A stretch of 64,000 bases of DNA from Phlebopus portentosus. Its lineage: Eukaryota > Basidiomycota > Agaricomycetes > Boletales > Boletinellaceae. The first letter of the stretch is position 1. The number at the start of each line of letters is the position of its first letter. Shown here one piece after another: positions 49,239-64,000 of this stretch. A model generated the notes under the pieces. It was not told the DNA's origin, made no database searches, and saw nothing but the letters and a program-made list of their open reading frames with translations. The position numbers and the translations under genes were made by a program. The DNA lies in contig JAYXKI010000002.1 of NCBI GenBank assembly GCA_037892935.1, forward strand, positions 310,001-374,000, read 5' to 3'.

Positions 49239-50479
49239 TCATTTCCGGTAGAGATCCAAAGCACGCTGGAAGCCTGTTAGAAGAATACAGTTCATAGACG
49301 AGTGCTTTCAGAAGATGTGCGTGCATACCTCCCTTACCGGTCTGGCCAAGATGCTCGACAGAGCGGAATCCAACCTTCAACAGCTCGCGTTCGAAATCTG
49401 CCGGCCGTAATCGGAGAGAATCACCTATTTTCTTGAGTCCCTGTTTAATAATACGCGTGCAAGTTGACCAGTTAGAATAAACGGCACCTCGTCGCGGAAA
49501 GAAAGAGGCCGCTCACAGGATCCATGCGCTTGGCTTTATGGTACGTTTCCCATCCTTGCGGCTCTAGAATGAAAACACCACCTGAACAAAGGACTGAGAA
49601 AATGCGCTGGAAGAAAGAAAGAAGGCCTTCGTCCCCGTTGTTAAGGTGTATCCATTTGCTGATCGAGAGTCTGTTTTGCAGAAGCATATTTTGCCCACGC
49701 CCGTCATATGAAAAAAGTTCCGTTAGAAGAGGTTCAGAAAGAATGTAAGTATCGGGAGGTAAATAGACTCACGCAAGTACGACGTCGTATCCCTCCCGGT
49801 CATCTATAGTACCTTCTTTTAGCCAGTCAGTAGCTCGAAAAACGACGTTATGTGGGAACTGGGAACATTCCCCTGGTGATTCCGCAGGCGGGATGGGAAG
49901 CGGTCCGAACATGTGCTCAAAGGCTGCTGGGAATGAATACAGTTGCTCCCCACGTTCTGTACGGTTTTTCGTCTTCTCCTCGCCTTGCGAGGAGTGCGGA
50001 CGTTTAGATCTCTTCGGTTTCTGCTCGTCTCTGCTATCGGAAGGCGATGGTTGTGACGGGGAAGAGATTCGTGGACGTTGACTCCATACTGTGCGCCGTC
50101 GCTTCCATGCAGCGCGTATGAGACCGTCATCGATGTCGACACCTATTACCTCTTTCGCTTGCAGCTGCTGTGCTACGGGAAGTTGGTTTTCGTTAGTACA
50201 ATAGATTGAGGTTCACGCTCTTCTCGGACTCACCAATTTCGCACGTCACCCAACCTTCGTTGCATCCGATATCAAGGATACGTGCATCTTTAAATATATT
50301 GCTTGGTATCAAAGCGAGTCGCGGGTCATGGAACGAGGGACGTTTGGTGTAGTACCTTCATGTAAACAGTAAAAATGGGTTCGATTCAGCGTCTACTCTA
50401 TAATTCTGGCCTGGATGGTTAGGCAAGGAACACTCACGAACCCACGATAGTTCCCGTGTATCGGTAATGAGTCCGTCAT
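49239..50479 (-). CDS. Bin3/MePCE-type RNA methyltransferase
   Basis: S-adenosylmethionine-dependent enzyme of the Bin3 family, whose known members methylate the 5' gamma-phosphate of 7SK or U6 RNA (Bmc1 in fission yeast). Minus-strand exons: 50479-50442, 50355-50234, 50172-49773, 49670-49517, 49440-49329 and 49273-49239, in phase, 286 residues. It starts MTDSLPIHGNYRG, then YYTKRPSFHDPRLALI, the SAM-binding ARILDIGCNEGWVTCEI, VIGVDIDDGLIRAAWKRRR, a basic low-complexity insert, YDVVLALSISKWIHLNNGD and the family-typical GGVFILEPQGWETYHKAKR. It ends LLKVGFRSVEHLG and GFQRALDLYRK. Tail to tail with the PLD-like gene. Confidence 0.92.
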
Positions 50480-52378
50480 ACTCCAGAGCAGACAAAGTGG
50501 CGTATACTTAGAATCAACGTGTGCACAAGCTTAAGCTGTCTTCGTGAGAGTCACCAGTGAAAGAGACGCGTTTCTCACATCACGTGGCCAAGAAATGTCA
50601 CGATTTTTGTTTTTCTGCCTTTTCTTTTTTCGATCCACCATCAACTGCAACTCCATCCAGAAGTTTACCTACAGATCCAAATCATGCGCTGCCCTGCGAA
50701 ACGGCCTTCCGGACCTAAGGGCTTATTTTACATATGAGCAGAGCCGCAATATGCTCCTGGATCTCTGGATACGAGCAGCAACGCACCGCCACCCTGATCA
50801 TCAATTTCTTCGGCTGCGGCTATGAAGATTTGTCTTCCATTCGCCTTGAAAACCAGATTTTGTGGTAAGTTATCTCAAGCTCGTGGTAAGCAGAATAAAA
50901 GCGCGATAACTGATAAATCGGGGCGTTCTAACGTATATGTATCTCCATGCAAGAAAAGTGACCAAGAAACCCTCACATTTGTCAACCCTCGCCAAGACCC
51001 AGGGTCATACACCTCTAACCGTCTGGAGCACCGGAGCATATCATACATCCAGGCTCGACTGCTTCGAGAGCTCCATCTCCTTACTGGCCCTAAGCGCTTT
51101 CTCGCCGATTCCGAAGTGAATGCATCACTGAAAAGCCGCTCGTCGGTCGCTTGACCAGCTGCGCTGTACGACAATTCGTATGCAAAATTTTGCTCTATAT
51201 TATGGAATTTAATCCATTCGATGATCGACGACGAGGCCGCGAATATATGTGGCAGCACAGCAACGACTGGAAATATCATAGAAATCTTGCATTAGAGACC
51301 GATATTTTGTGTTCTTCTTATCTTCTCGCCCTGTTTTCCTCCGCCGGTGTCTACTGCGGCCCGTTCTCTCGGACTTGATCCCATGCTACAGTCAGTTCGG
51401 CACATTCCGCGCCTCAAATTGGGGAATGACTGAATTTAAGTACTTCCCTGTACTTATCTGTGCACCTACACAGGAGGTATAGAAAACTGTAACAAAACTT
51501 TATCTCAGCAGCGCATCCGGTCCCGAATGCCCGTTTCTAAGCACGGTGAAACTGCACACGGAAAGTTGAAACAGGTCTGGGGTCACGTTTGCGGTCCGTC
51601 TCGGTATGTCATCTAATCCGGACACTTTCCGATTTTGTAGTATTCGGGGCGGACGAAGCGACGTCGAACAAAGCCTTGCCTTTCAAATGCCCTCCGTCCA
51701 TCAATTTCGAAGTGCAGAGGCTGTTAAGACGGTTCGCCCTGACTCACAGGGCCACTAATGTTGGCGTACTCACGCGGTTTAGATCATCATGATGAGCGTG
51801 ATGAGTTGTCACCGGAATGGCTTTAGAAGGCATCCTCGGCTGTCGCGATGTTCAGCTCATACAAATGCGTTTTGGGCGGCCGAACGATCGCGTCGTTTCT
51901 ATGTGAAGGTCCTTTCGACGCTCTCACACCAGAAGATGCGATCTTGCGGTGTGGGCGTGGCTTTCTCGTTCTCCCAATAACCGAACAAATGAGTATTTTA
52001 ACCACGGTACCGCTTTGGAGTCATTTCCTAATGCGGACAGGGTGGCAGGCGAATGAAACTCGGCTATCTCCAAGGAGATATGACACACTCAATCCCCCTT
52101 CATGCTTCGCTTCGCGGGGGAAGGTCATACATAAATTCAACATGGTTCACGGCTCATATACTCTCGTCCGCAGGCTCACCGCATTGCTTCTGCGAGCGTA
52201 CTCGCTTCTCGAGCTATCTCCTCGTCTCTGCTTGTACTGCGCGACCGCCACGATCCGAACAAACCTTCCTGATCGTCGACACATCGACTGTTAACATCCA
52301 ATCATTATCAAGTAGCGCTTCGTGCTTTCAATAGGCTTCCCAGCGTGAGTAGAACAGAAGTCTGGGGCGTCGAAAAAT
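50480..52378. other. Gene-poor spacer
   Basis: About 1.9 kb. Plus-strand frames at 50744-50870 (MSRAAICSWISGYEQQRT, ending at a GTAAGT) and 50822-51154 and a minus-strand frame at 50875-51279 are open but mutually overlapping, and none shows a known motif. The part just before 52379 probably holds the 5' flank of the next gene. Confidence 0.35.
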
Positions 52379-55300
52379 ATGCATCATGATACCGCACTCA
52401 ATCAGGCAACCTCATCAACTTCCGTCGTTGCAGTCATGACTAGTCTGGAGCCCCAGGGCAACTTAAACCCGCACAGGATGTACGGTCGTCCTGCCTTCGC
52501 ATCACGATCTCTATCGCAGCTTCCGCGATTTAACGAGTGCCATAAACAAGCTTTATCGCAGGATCCTGCAAAGGAAGAAATGCTGGCGCTTCTTCGCTCA
52601 GGCAGTCAACGTACCGCCTCTTCTGCAAACTCAAGCACAAGCAGTTGTCAGTCAGCTGTTCGTCCTGCTATCTCCTCGACTCCTCCCGCCCGACCTGAAA
52701 GGTCTCCGGCGCGCATTGGGAGCCCAGAACCTGATTACACTACGACGACGGGTACTGCTTTCACGTCAACAAGCTCACTTTCGCCCCGTGCACGTAGACA
52801 ACTTTTGCGTTCTGCCCGAAAAGTGGGTTATATCCTTGGCGAGACACCCGTTTTGCATACGAATGTCGATTCTTCCGACACGCGTGAAAGTGTCGCTGAA
52901 CCTTCGGAGCTCGGCGTTCTTCCTTCGTCTTCCTCCGCTTCTTCGGCGAGTAGGAAGGGGATGAGCAGTCTGAATATGCAGAAACGACCGCGTCCGAAAG
53001 CTGACACGAGGTTGAGCATGTACGATGGCCTTGCAAACGCATTTGTCACACCGCAACAGTACACTAACTTGTCGGTGGATCAATCTCCCTTCGTTCCAAC
53101 ACTGAGTCGAGTGCCTCCTGTTTTGAAGGTTGACTGTGCAGTTGTTGCTGGTACAAGCAAACGTTCGAGGCTGGGAGGTTCCGATGCTGTAACGCGGGAT
53201 GCAGACGCGCAGTCGTTCGTTTCGATTACAACAACGACCACGACGGCAAGCGACTTGTTCAGCCCCTCTACATCGCAACGATCGCCGATATCACCTATCG
53301 AGGCGCGCTTCGCGATATGTGAGCAAGGAAAAGAGTTACCTCGCGAGGCTCGGCGGTCAAAGGTTGCAAAGCTTTCCCGACATCTCGGGGAGTATGTCCC
53401 ATCCGAACTTGTCTTTCCGCTGGAAGCAAAGACGGACCGGGGTGATTCGGAACCTTATGTGCTGATATCGTACGAAAAAGTATCTCCGGTTAGTCCTCTA
53501 GCGGATAAGTCGAAGACAAGATCGTCCACTCCTGAGAGTAAGATAATCCGGCCGCCAATGCGTTCAACGAGCCTGCGGAGACGAGAACGCAAGAGTCTTC
53601 AACTTGAGTTAGATGGTAGTCCGAGTGGATCTAGTTCTACACCTTCAGCATCGACGAGTTCTTCCGCAGAGATGAACGCGATTGGTTCTGCACCGCCCAA
53701 GTATAAGCCGGCTCGTACATTGTCACGGAGCCAATCCCTCCGCTCACGTATACGTAAACAAACAGACACTTCTCCTTCCGCCGGACGCTTTTCTGACAGC
53801 CCGTCATCGGAGAACACTCCGATTCATCCTGCATCCGCACCTCCTGCCAAAACTGTTCACGATTCGGGCAAAGATAAAAACACGAATCAGGGGCCAGAAG
53901 AGGAGGTGGCAGGCGAGAAGAAGCAAAAGGAATCAGAACCTCGGGCACCATTGAGCGATGCGCAGAGGGCGCTCAACGTACGTCGTGCTCAGAAGATGCT
54001 GAGCGTGTTTGGCGAGGCACCGCCTAACACACTGCTCCCTGTCAATTCAAAATGCGATTCTCCTTCCGCAATTGGTCGCTCGGTAATGGGAGGGGCGCGA
54101 TATGTGAGTATCTGTCATCTCAACTCCTTGCTTTGCAATGATTAACATTCTCATCTGTTAGAAACGACATTCGATAAGTTCGATATTGACCTCGACTTCG
54201 TCCTTTATGGATGCGCAGCCTGCAACATTCGATTCGCCCATATCGCCTATGACGCCGAGACCGAGGATACTAGATGGAGAAGTAACTTCGACTCCCACTC
54301 GTACACCAACTTCAGGGAATTCGCTGAAAGTACAGACAAATTTGTCACCACGTCGACGCGCCTCGTTGTCTGCGCTTCCAAATACTCCGCCACCTTTTTC
54401 ACAATACTTGGGACCGCCTTCGCCTCTATCGAACTGTCAAAATATGCAGAACGAGTCTTCCGAGCAATCAACGACTACTCCGAAAGCATCTCGACCTCAA
54501 TCTGATACGATAAAGCATTCCCCACATAGTTCGTCAGAGTCTTCTGCATCACCGCCAACTCCTGGATCTGGGCTCGGCTCGGCGCAAGGAGTACAAGACC
54601 AAGACCCGGGTGCAGTGTTCCGCGAACGTCGACTTCGTGCGGCGAAACTCGCGAGATTCTTCGGCGTCGGGTATGGTGATCTCTTCCCTGTCCTTGTCGG
54701 TGCCGACGACGATATCGACGTTCGTCTCTCAAAGAGTTCCTTCGACAGCATTCGTTTCGCACGCATGGAATCGTTCGAGAAGGAGAAAGAAAGAGTAAAG
54801 GAGAGGGAGAAAAAACTGGCCGCGAAGAGGATGGCCGCTGGGACGAGAGTGAGTGTGACCGTGCAAAGAGAGGTGGATGATCCTGGGAACGGGAGAATGG
54901 TTTTTTCTTCGTCAGCTTCAGAGTCATCCTCGGATTTGTCGCTGTCAGAATCGGAGGAGAACACTACTACGGAATCCGCGGAACTGAAGCCGGATGCACA
55001 GAAGAAGACGGTAATTGGCGCCTCGTTAACAACATCGTCTATTGTGCCGAGTACGCTGAAGACGTCATCGACGGCGAAGGATCTCGATGGGAGCGCAGCG
55101 GGATGTTATGGTGGTCTCAGCTTCAGCTCGGGGTTAGTACCATCACGGAACGCAAGCATACGGCGTCGACAGGGCGGCCCCGATGCTATATCCTCTACTA
55201 GCGATAACAACAGGACCTCGAAGAACGTAGGGTCTGGGCTAACTTTCGGACTAGGAACAAGTATATTCGGCCTTGGCAGGCAGTCGCGTCGAACAGCGAG

Positions 55301-55685
55301 CGTGAAGGACTCCAACTTGGACTTGAACGCGAGTCTAGGGACTGGAAGTGCAACTTTAGGTCGGAAGGGCTCTACGCCTACGCGTAGAGCTGGTGGGAAG
55401 CCCCTCACGTTCGGCGGACGACGTTCGATACTCTCAAGAGCCAGCTGTGGGGAGTTCGGCGCCAGCTCTATTGGAAACAACATTGGTAGCCGCACCTCGT
55501 TCTTACACGGACACGGACATACGTCTAGTACTGATGAGTCGCAAAATACGGAAGGGATCGGTATTGCTATTACGACGTCTGATGCGGAGGAAAGAGAGAG
55601 GGAGAGGATGATTCCCCGTGTGAGGGTTGGAGAGAAGATTGCGGATGTGTCGGAGGTTATGGCGAGGTTGCGGGAGTTGCGGTGA
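52379..55685 (+). CDS. Large disordered protein with four copies of a short basic motif
   Basis: Function unknown. Exons 52379-54103 and 54162-55685 (GTGAGT/GTTAG intron) give 1082 residues. Most of it is Ser/Thr/Pro-rich and predicted disordered. Four short conserved-looking islands recur: RSARKVGYILGETP (about residue 147), RRSKVAKLSRHLGEYVP (about 324), RRAQKMLSVFGEAPP (about 535) and RRLRAAKLARFFGVGYGDL (about 732). The shared pattern is a basic pair, then Lys, a hydrophobic stretch and Leu/Phe-Gly-(Glu), then Pro or a polar turn. A highly charged helix (EKEKERVKEREKKLAAKR) follows the last copy, and the C-terminus is VSEVMARLRELR. Similar islands occur, as far as I recall, in uncharacterised basidiomycete proteins. 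They could be repeated peptide docking sites for one partner; that is inference. Confidence 0.75.
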
Positions 55686-59644
<3,959 letters not shown>

Positions 59645-60656
59645 TGCGCTTGTAGATACGAGTGCGAGTGTGATAGCTCCGATTACGCGTGCTTGGATTT
59701 GTATGGGGCTGGATTCGGATCGCGGAGGAAGGTGTTGGATTGGATCGGTGTGAGACGCATCACATCTGCTATCGAAAATTTTCTTTACTTTTCCTGCCTT
59801 CTTTCTTATCTGGCAAATAACGAAACAAGCAACAGATATCGCAATTTTCCCTCGCTTGGCTTCAGCAAATTAGCAAAAATCTTCTTGTTAGCTACGCATC
59901 CGCCCATCATCAGCAACGCTTCCCAACGTCATCCATCCGTGCATGTATCTTGTTACATCTCAGCTCATCTCTCCTGTTTTCATACTCGTCGCTTGCGCGT
60001 CCCTGGTCCTACCTTACCTTCCCGGGTGCCTTCTCTTCCTTATTCCCTTTCCCTCTAGCTCTGCTTTATGCATATACCACCAAGTCACTTTGTTCTTGTC
60101 GTCGATGCTCTCCTGCCTTCCTTAGCTCGTTTAGTCGTGCGCGCCTCGACGGCCCGCTATTTCCCTCAATCTCCGTTTCTAACTCTCATCACGAGTATCA
60201 TCACCACAGTTGCTTCCTTGTTTGTTTTTTTTTTGTTACATGTTTAGTGTTGCGTTTGTTGTGTTTCATGCCTGTCATTGTAAAGAGAAGAGGGTGTAAC
60301 ACAGATTTATACAGTGATTGTACGGTAAGTAAATGAACATTGCACTTGGAGATGTTCTGATCCGACGTTGTCGTATTACATAAGTAACCTTACTTCTTCG
60401 GCGGGCATGCGTAATCAATTATCGTGTTTGTTTGTTTGTGATACTGTACTGTGACTCTTCGACCTTCGCTAGACTATCGTTGATTTGACTATGTGCCAGA
60501 AGCTCCCGTCACAATTGTTTCCCTGATAAAAGCTTGGTGAACGACGACCGTCGGTAGTTATTTTTTTATTCGTATATTCAATTACATCACGGATTTCAGA
60601 CTTCTACGTCACTTGTACTGGACTTCCACTGGCAGTGGTTCTCATCACCACTGGTC
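59645..60656. other. Convergent intergenic region
   Basis: Pyrimidine-rich 3' flank of the kinase gene and 3' end of copy B. No gene recognised. Confidence 0.45.
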
Positions 60657-61803
60657 TCAAGGCTGACCTTCTCTTCTTCTCTTACCTGGCTGTGAAGATT
60701 CCGCCAGTTTGAGACCGCTGGCTCTGAGGTCGCGAGCTGCTATAGCGAACTCGTTCTCATGCGCCTTGGCCCTCCTGTCCATCTCGGCCACATGAGTGCT
60801 ACTCATCTCAGTCTCGAAGCATTCATACTGTATTTGTCAGAATTAGACCAGTGGAACGTTCTGCGGGTAGCCTAGTGAGCTCGATGCTTACCTTGCCTTC
60901 GGAATTGGCATGGACGAAGTTCCGTGCATGGATGAGAATCCAACCGGGTACGATGTTGCTGTTACGAAGACCGCGTTCAAACTCGACCGGACCATACTGT
61001 GCATCGCACTCTTTCATTGCAGGTACCCTGGGAACACATTCCTTCCATTTATCCTCGAAAATTCCTCTTTCCTTGAGGCTTCTTGCGCCGCCAAAGGTGG
61101 TCAACATGACCGTCCTGACATGTGGCCTTGGATCGTCGTCTCTAGATTTCGACACGACAAGCTCCAGGTGCTTCCTGCCATGTGCTTGCCCGCTCTTGCT
61201 CATCAGATTCTTTCCATAATACTGAGAAAGAATCTCGAGCTCGCGGTTGTCTGCCCAGACGCACATTCCTAGCTTGATATCCTTGTGGGCAAGTTTTTTC
61301 TTCGTCAGCTCGTCATCCGCGGGCCTGTAGCTGTCTAGAAGTCCCGAAGGAGCCGTATTTTCCGTGCTTCCTACTGGAGTGCCACTGTTGATACTTCTTG
61401 GCGTCGGTGTAATGCGGGGAGTGGGATAAGCATCCCTTGAATAACTATCCCGTCTAGTGGGAACGTCACTGTCTATTTCGCCTCCCGTCGATGCATGGCT
61501 GCCCGAGTGGCCTGAAGGAACGTATCTGTCTATTCTCCGTGGTATGTGCTGAACACGGGGATCTCCACTTCTTCTTGGAGTGGAATGAGTATCCCTTGAA
61601 GAACTATCCCGTCTAGTAGGAACGTAACTGTCTGTTCCACTTCTCGTCGATGCACGACTGCCCGGTCGGTCTGAAGGAACATATCTGTCTGGTCTTCCTG
61701 ACGATGTATTACTGTCTCTGTAGTCAGGAACATATCTATCGGTCAACCTTCTCGGGGGGTGGTGGTGGTGTTCCCGGGACTCCCCTGATCTTGATCCTTC
61801 CAT
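60657..61803 (-). CDS. Uncharacterised fungal protein, copy B of the two-copy family
   Basis: Paralogue of the gene at 26898-28006; function unknown. Minus-strand exons 61803-60892 and 60827-60657 give 360 residues. The N-terminal 150 residues are Arg/Ser/Thr-rich with repeated DRYVP and SYVPTRRDS motifs. A unit of about 39 residues is present twice (DRYVPSDRPGSRAST with DSYVPTRRDS, and DRYVPSGHSGSHAST with DSDVPTRRDS). The shared domain follows: KLGMCVWADNRELEI, YYGKNLMSK, KHLELVVSKS, PRPHVRTVMLTTFGGARSL and GWILIHARN. The second exon encodes YECFETEMSSTHVAEMDRR and a helical, basic end (GKRRREGQP). The intron sits at the same point as in copy A, before Tyr-Glu. A GGTAAG near the end could start a further intron. 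Confidence 0.72.
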
Positions 61804-62600
61804 CAGTCACAGAGTTTGCCGAATAGGACACTTGAAGCAGAAGTAGTAATTGCGCTGTCGTTGTCAAATCCGGAGAGACGGTTAGATAATGATAATTCGA
61901 CGAATGCAAGCCCATTTTATGCTCTCCATTGTTTTGCATACTGAAGACGCCTGCATTTCTCCGAGCTGTAATTGGAAACATTGCTTTGTGCACCGTTCAG
62001 CTCTGCTCATTCAAGTTTGCGAGAAATCTAACCCAGTGCTTGGTCGTGCAACATTGCAGCAAACTTCGAGGCATTAGGTAAGGTATGTATGCATTACTAT
62101 GTATGCGATTCATGATGAATGCAATGGCAACTTATTTGCTGCTCATCTCATTGTGGCTAAGCCTGCAACAGAACCTTTGCATAAATTGCGCAGATGAACA
62201 TTTTTGTGTATGGGACGAAGCAATGCGATGATTGCTCCAGAATTTTTGTTCTTCCTCGTGTGGCGCACCTCAGCGAAAGCAAAGTGCACTGCATTAATTG
62301 ACTTTCCTCGGTGCCGTCTTTCTGGACCGGGAGGAGCTGCCTCACGTACTCTCAATTCTACTAAACAATGTAATAATCATTGATATGGTCAGACCCCGGA
62401 ATGTCACATTGATAACGAAGACCAAGTCGGAAGTCTTCCACGTAAACGCATCGGGTGTGATGTATCTCAGACACGTTCTACGCTGCGTGAGCTGCCAATT
62501 TATTGTCTATTATGCTGGCATGCAAGGCATGGAATTTTTTAATTACATTTGCGTGTCTATCCGATGTCTCATTAAATTTCCCTAGCCTGGCGACTCAAAG
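61804..62600. other. Intergenic region, no gene recognised
   Basis: Lies between two minus-strand genes. It should hold the promoter of copy B. Confidence 0.45.
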
Positions 62601-63047
62601 TTACTTCTTTTCATCCTTCTTCTCGCCTGCCGCGGCGGCGGAACTAGACCCGCCGGAATCCTTTGCAGGGCGATAGTTGTCCGGATACATATTTGCGTAC
62701 TTCGGGTCCACGTAGGAGTCTGGATACAGCCCTGAGTGGTCCTTGGTCGGCCTGTAATTATCCGGATACTGCACTGAGCGGTCCTTGGGCGGCTTGTAAC
62801 TATCCGGATACTGCACCGAGTGGTCCTTGGGCGGTCTGTAACTATCCGGATACTGCACCGAGTGGTCCTTGGGCGGTCTGTAACTATCCGGATATTTAAC
62901 TGCACTGTTGGACGATGAAACATTTTAGGCAGACAAGTCATCGTGGTCAGTGCTCGTTATATCAGTTTGGCCGTCGAGAGATGAAGGTCGTTAGGAGGAA
63001 TGGGCTCACCGTCCTGGGTTGCTAGTCGTGTCCTTCCTTTCTGCCAT
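62601..63047 (-). CDS. Small protein of 14-residue YPDSYRPPKDHS repeats
   Basis: Function unknown. Exon 1 is 63047-63010 (MAERKDTTSNPG), intron 62905-63009 (GTGAGC/CAACAG), exon 2 62904-62601, in phase, 113 residues. After AVK come six tandem copies of a 14-residue unit with consensus YPDSYRPPKDHSVQ. The first three are nearly identical, and the later ones are diverged (YPDNYRPTKDHSGL, YPDSYVDPKYANM, YPDNYRPAKDSGG). It ends in Ala/Lys (SSSAAAAGEKKDEKK). There is no signal peptide or membrane span, so the protein looks cytosolic and intrinsically disordered with a polyproline-II-like, Tyr-rich character. Composition recalls Tyr/Pro/Lys repeat proteins such as mussel foot proteins, but there is no evidence for homology. 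Confidence 0.72.
62685..62894 (-). repeat. 42-bp coding tandem repeat
   Basis: DNA units of 42 bp in register with the 14-residue protein repeat; units begin at 62894, 62852, 62810 and 62768. The first three differ at only a few bases, so expansion was recent. Confidence 0.85.
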
Positions 63048-64000
63048 GAGTTATTTCCTTGACTGATGAAGCAATGAAAGCGGTTGCAGTTATAAGATGG
63101 GATTGGGAACATACATGCAAAAAATGACGCCTTTTTATCCCCGACGCACTTTGCTTCCTGATCCAAGGGGATAGATATGTCGGCAAGACGACTACATGCA
63201 AAGCACAATGATCGACTTTGCACTTCATATTTGCGTATCGAGATTTCAGCAAAGTTACCATCAAGTCAGCATGAGCCTGGGCTCCCAGCTCACAATGTAC
63301 TTGTCCTGAATCATCTAGTCATTAGTCGTTCAATATGGACCGTAGGACAGAAGAGAGTATTTTTAAAAGGCCAGACCCGAAGCAACTGTGAGGAGTCTTA
63401 CCTTGGTCTACGGTATAAGATTTCTCTTCGACGGAGATGCTGATTTCCCTCAGCTTAAAAGAAGAAAAACTTGAAGGTGTGTGTACACATAGTCACATGG
63501 ACAAGTAATAGAATCTCTCCCAAGGCACTTCAGAACGCCGAATGGGCTGATTTGCGTGCCACTGACTTTGGATCAGGATCCTTTCAGTTATACGGTGATA
63601 CTTTGGAAAAGTACTTGCTCTGACATTGCCCGCGCTCGCCCACTTGCGGGTTGCCGTACTGCAGAACAGATTCCCAACTGTGCAGGATGAGATACTGCAA
63701 CTTGCAGCAACAACCGGAGTGTCTGATTACAGGAACATCAATGTGGAAGTTGCTGGGTACGAATGAACAACTCGTTTTCCGAGCATAATATGCGCATTTT
63801 ATGCAAGGGGTCCGGGATGGACTTAGAATCGATACGTCCGCCACAGTTATCCGGATAATTATACTGATTGCGAAGGAGAGCATTTGAACACATGGTTTCG
63901 CTTCGCTTTTCCATAGGCCGTTGGATTCTTCTTATTAAACGAGAATCACGATGTTGGTGAAGATATCGCAGAAATGGGTAAGTAGAGTGTGACAAGGACC
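63048..64000. other. Right-end flank, no gene recognised
   Basis: Promoter side of the repeat-protein gene and the end of the window. A minus-strand stretch near 63839-63867 encodes QYNYPDNCGG, reminiscent of the YPD repeat, but no surrounding gene could be built. Confidence 0.35.

Noticed and set aside
50875..51279. 134-codon minus-strand frame as a gene
   Set aside because: Overlaps equally plausible plus-strand frames, shows no motif and no splice-linked partner.
63600..63780. Small cysteine-rich secreted protein near the right end
   Set aside because: A plus-strand frame has several Cys but no start codon, signal peptide or intact surrounding exons.

Overview
The window looks like nuclear DNA of a filamentous basidiomycete fungus, most likely an agaricomycete. 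Genes lie on both strands, are cut by many short GT-AG introns (mostly 50-100 bp, CTNAY-type branch sites), have short intergenic spacers in the right half, and encode typical fungal families. There are no operons, ribosome binding sites or prokaryotic features. I rebuilt exons by hand from splice signals, reading-frame phase and remembered family motifs; no search was run.

Layout. 1-13.5 kb: one long C2H2 zinc-finger transcription factor gene (Usv101-like, 4012-6819) in very long, microsatellite-rich flanks, then about 4.7 kb with no recognisable gene. 13.5-16.7 kb: two divergent genes for single-pass membrane proteins (a Ser/Thr-rich Mid2/SKG6-like protein and a small PPPPY-tailed one). 18.5-24.7 kb: an SPFH/Band 7 protein convergent with a 1019-residue coiled-coil protein carrying a centrosomin-N motif (gamma-tubulin tether type). 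25.6-30.3 kb: a six-exon MIF/D-dopachrome tautomerase homologue, a member of an uncharacterised fungal family (copy A), and a mitochondrial-type conserved protein. 30.8-35.1 kb: a tandem pair of glutathione reductase genes, the first a pseudogene. 35.7-42.3 kb: SUMO, transcription factor TFIIS, the splicing WD40 protein Prp46/PLRG1, and a small Zn-cluster-like protein. 42.3-50.5 kb: the phosphoinositide phosphatase Fig4, a two-HKD phospholipase D-like protein, and a Bin3/MePCE RNA-capping methyltransferase. 52.4-59.6 kb: a 1082-residue disordered protein with a four-times repeated short basic motif, and an SR-protein kinase. 60.6-63.0 kb: copy B of the uncharacterised family and a small protein made of 14-residue YPDSYRPPKDHS-type repeats.

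The genes form no obvious pathway cluster. Loose themes are mRNA synthesis and processing (TFIIS, Prp46, SRPK, MePCE), redox and stress (glutathione reductase, MIF, zinc-finger factor) and membrane or cell-wall sensing. Five conserved genes (zinc-finger factor, Mid2-like, SUMO, Fig4 twice, SRPK) each need exactly one extra base at a short run or junction to stay in frame. This pattern points to residual deletion errors in the assembly rather than to many pseudogenes. The glutathione reductase pseudogene instead carries a substitution stop and has lost its last exons, so it looks real.

The best candidates for something undescribed are the copy A/copy B family, the YPDSYRPPKDHS repeat protein, the four-copy basic motif protein and the Zn-cluster variant.
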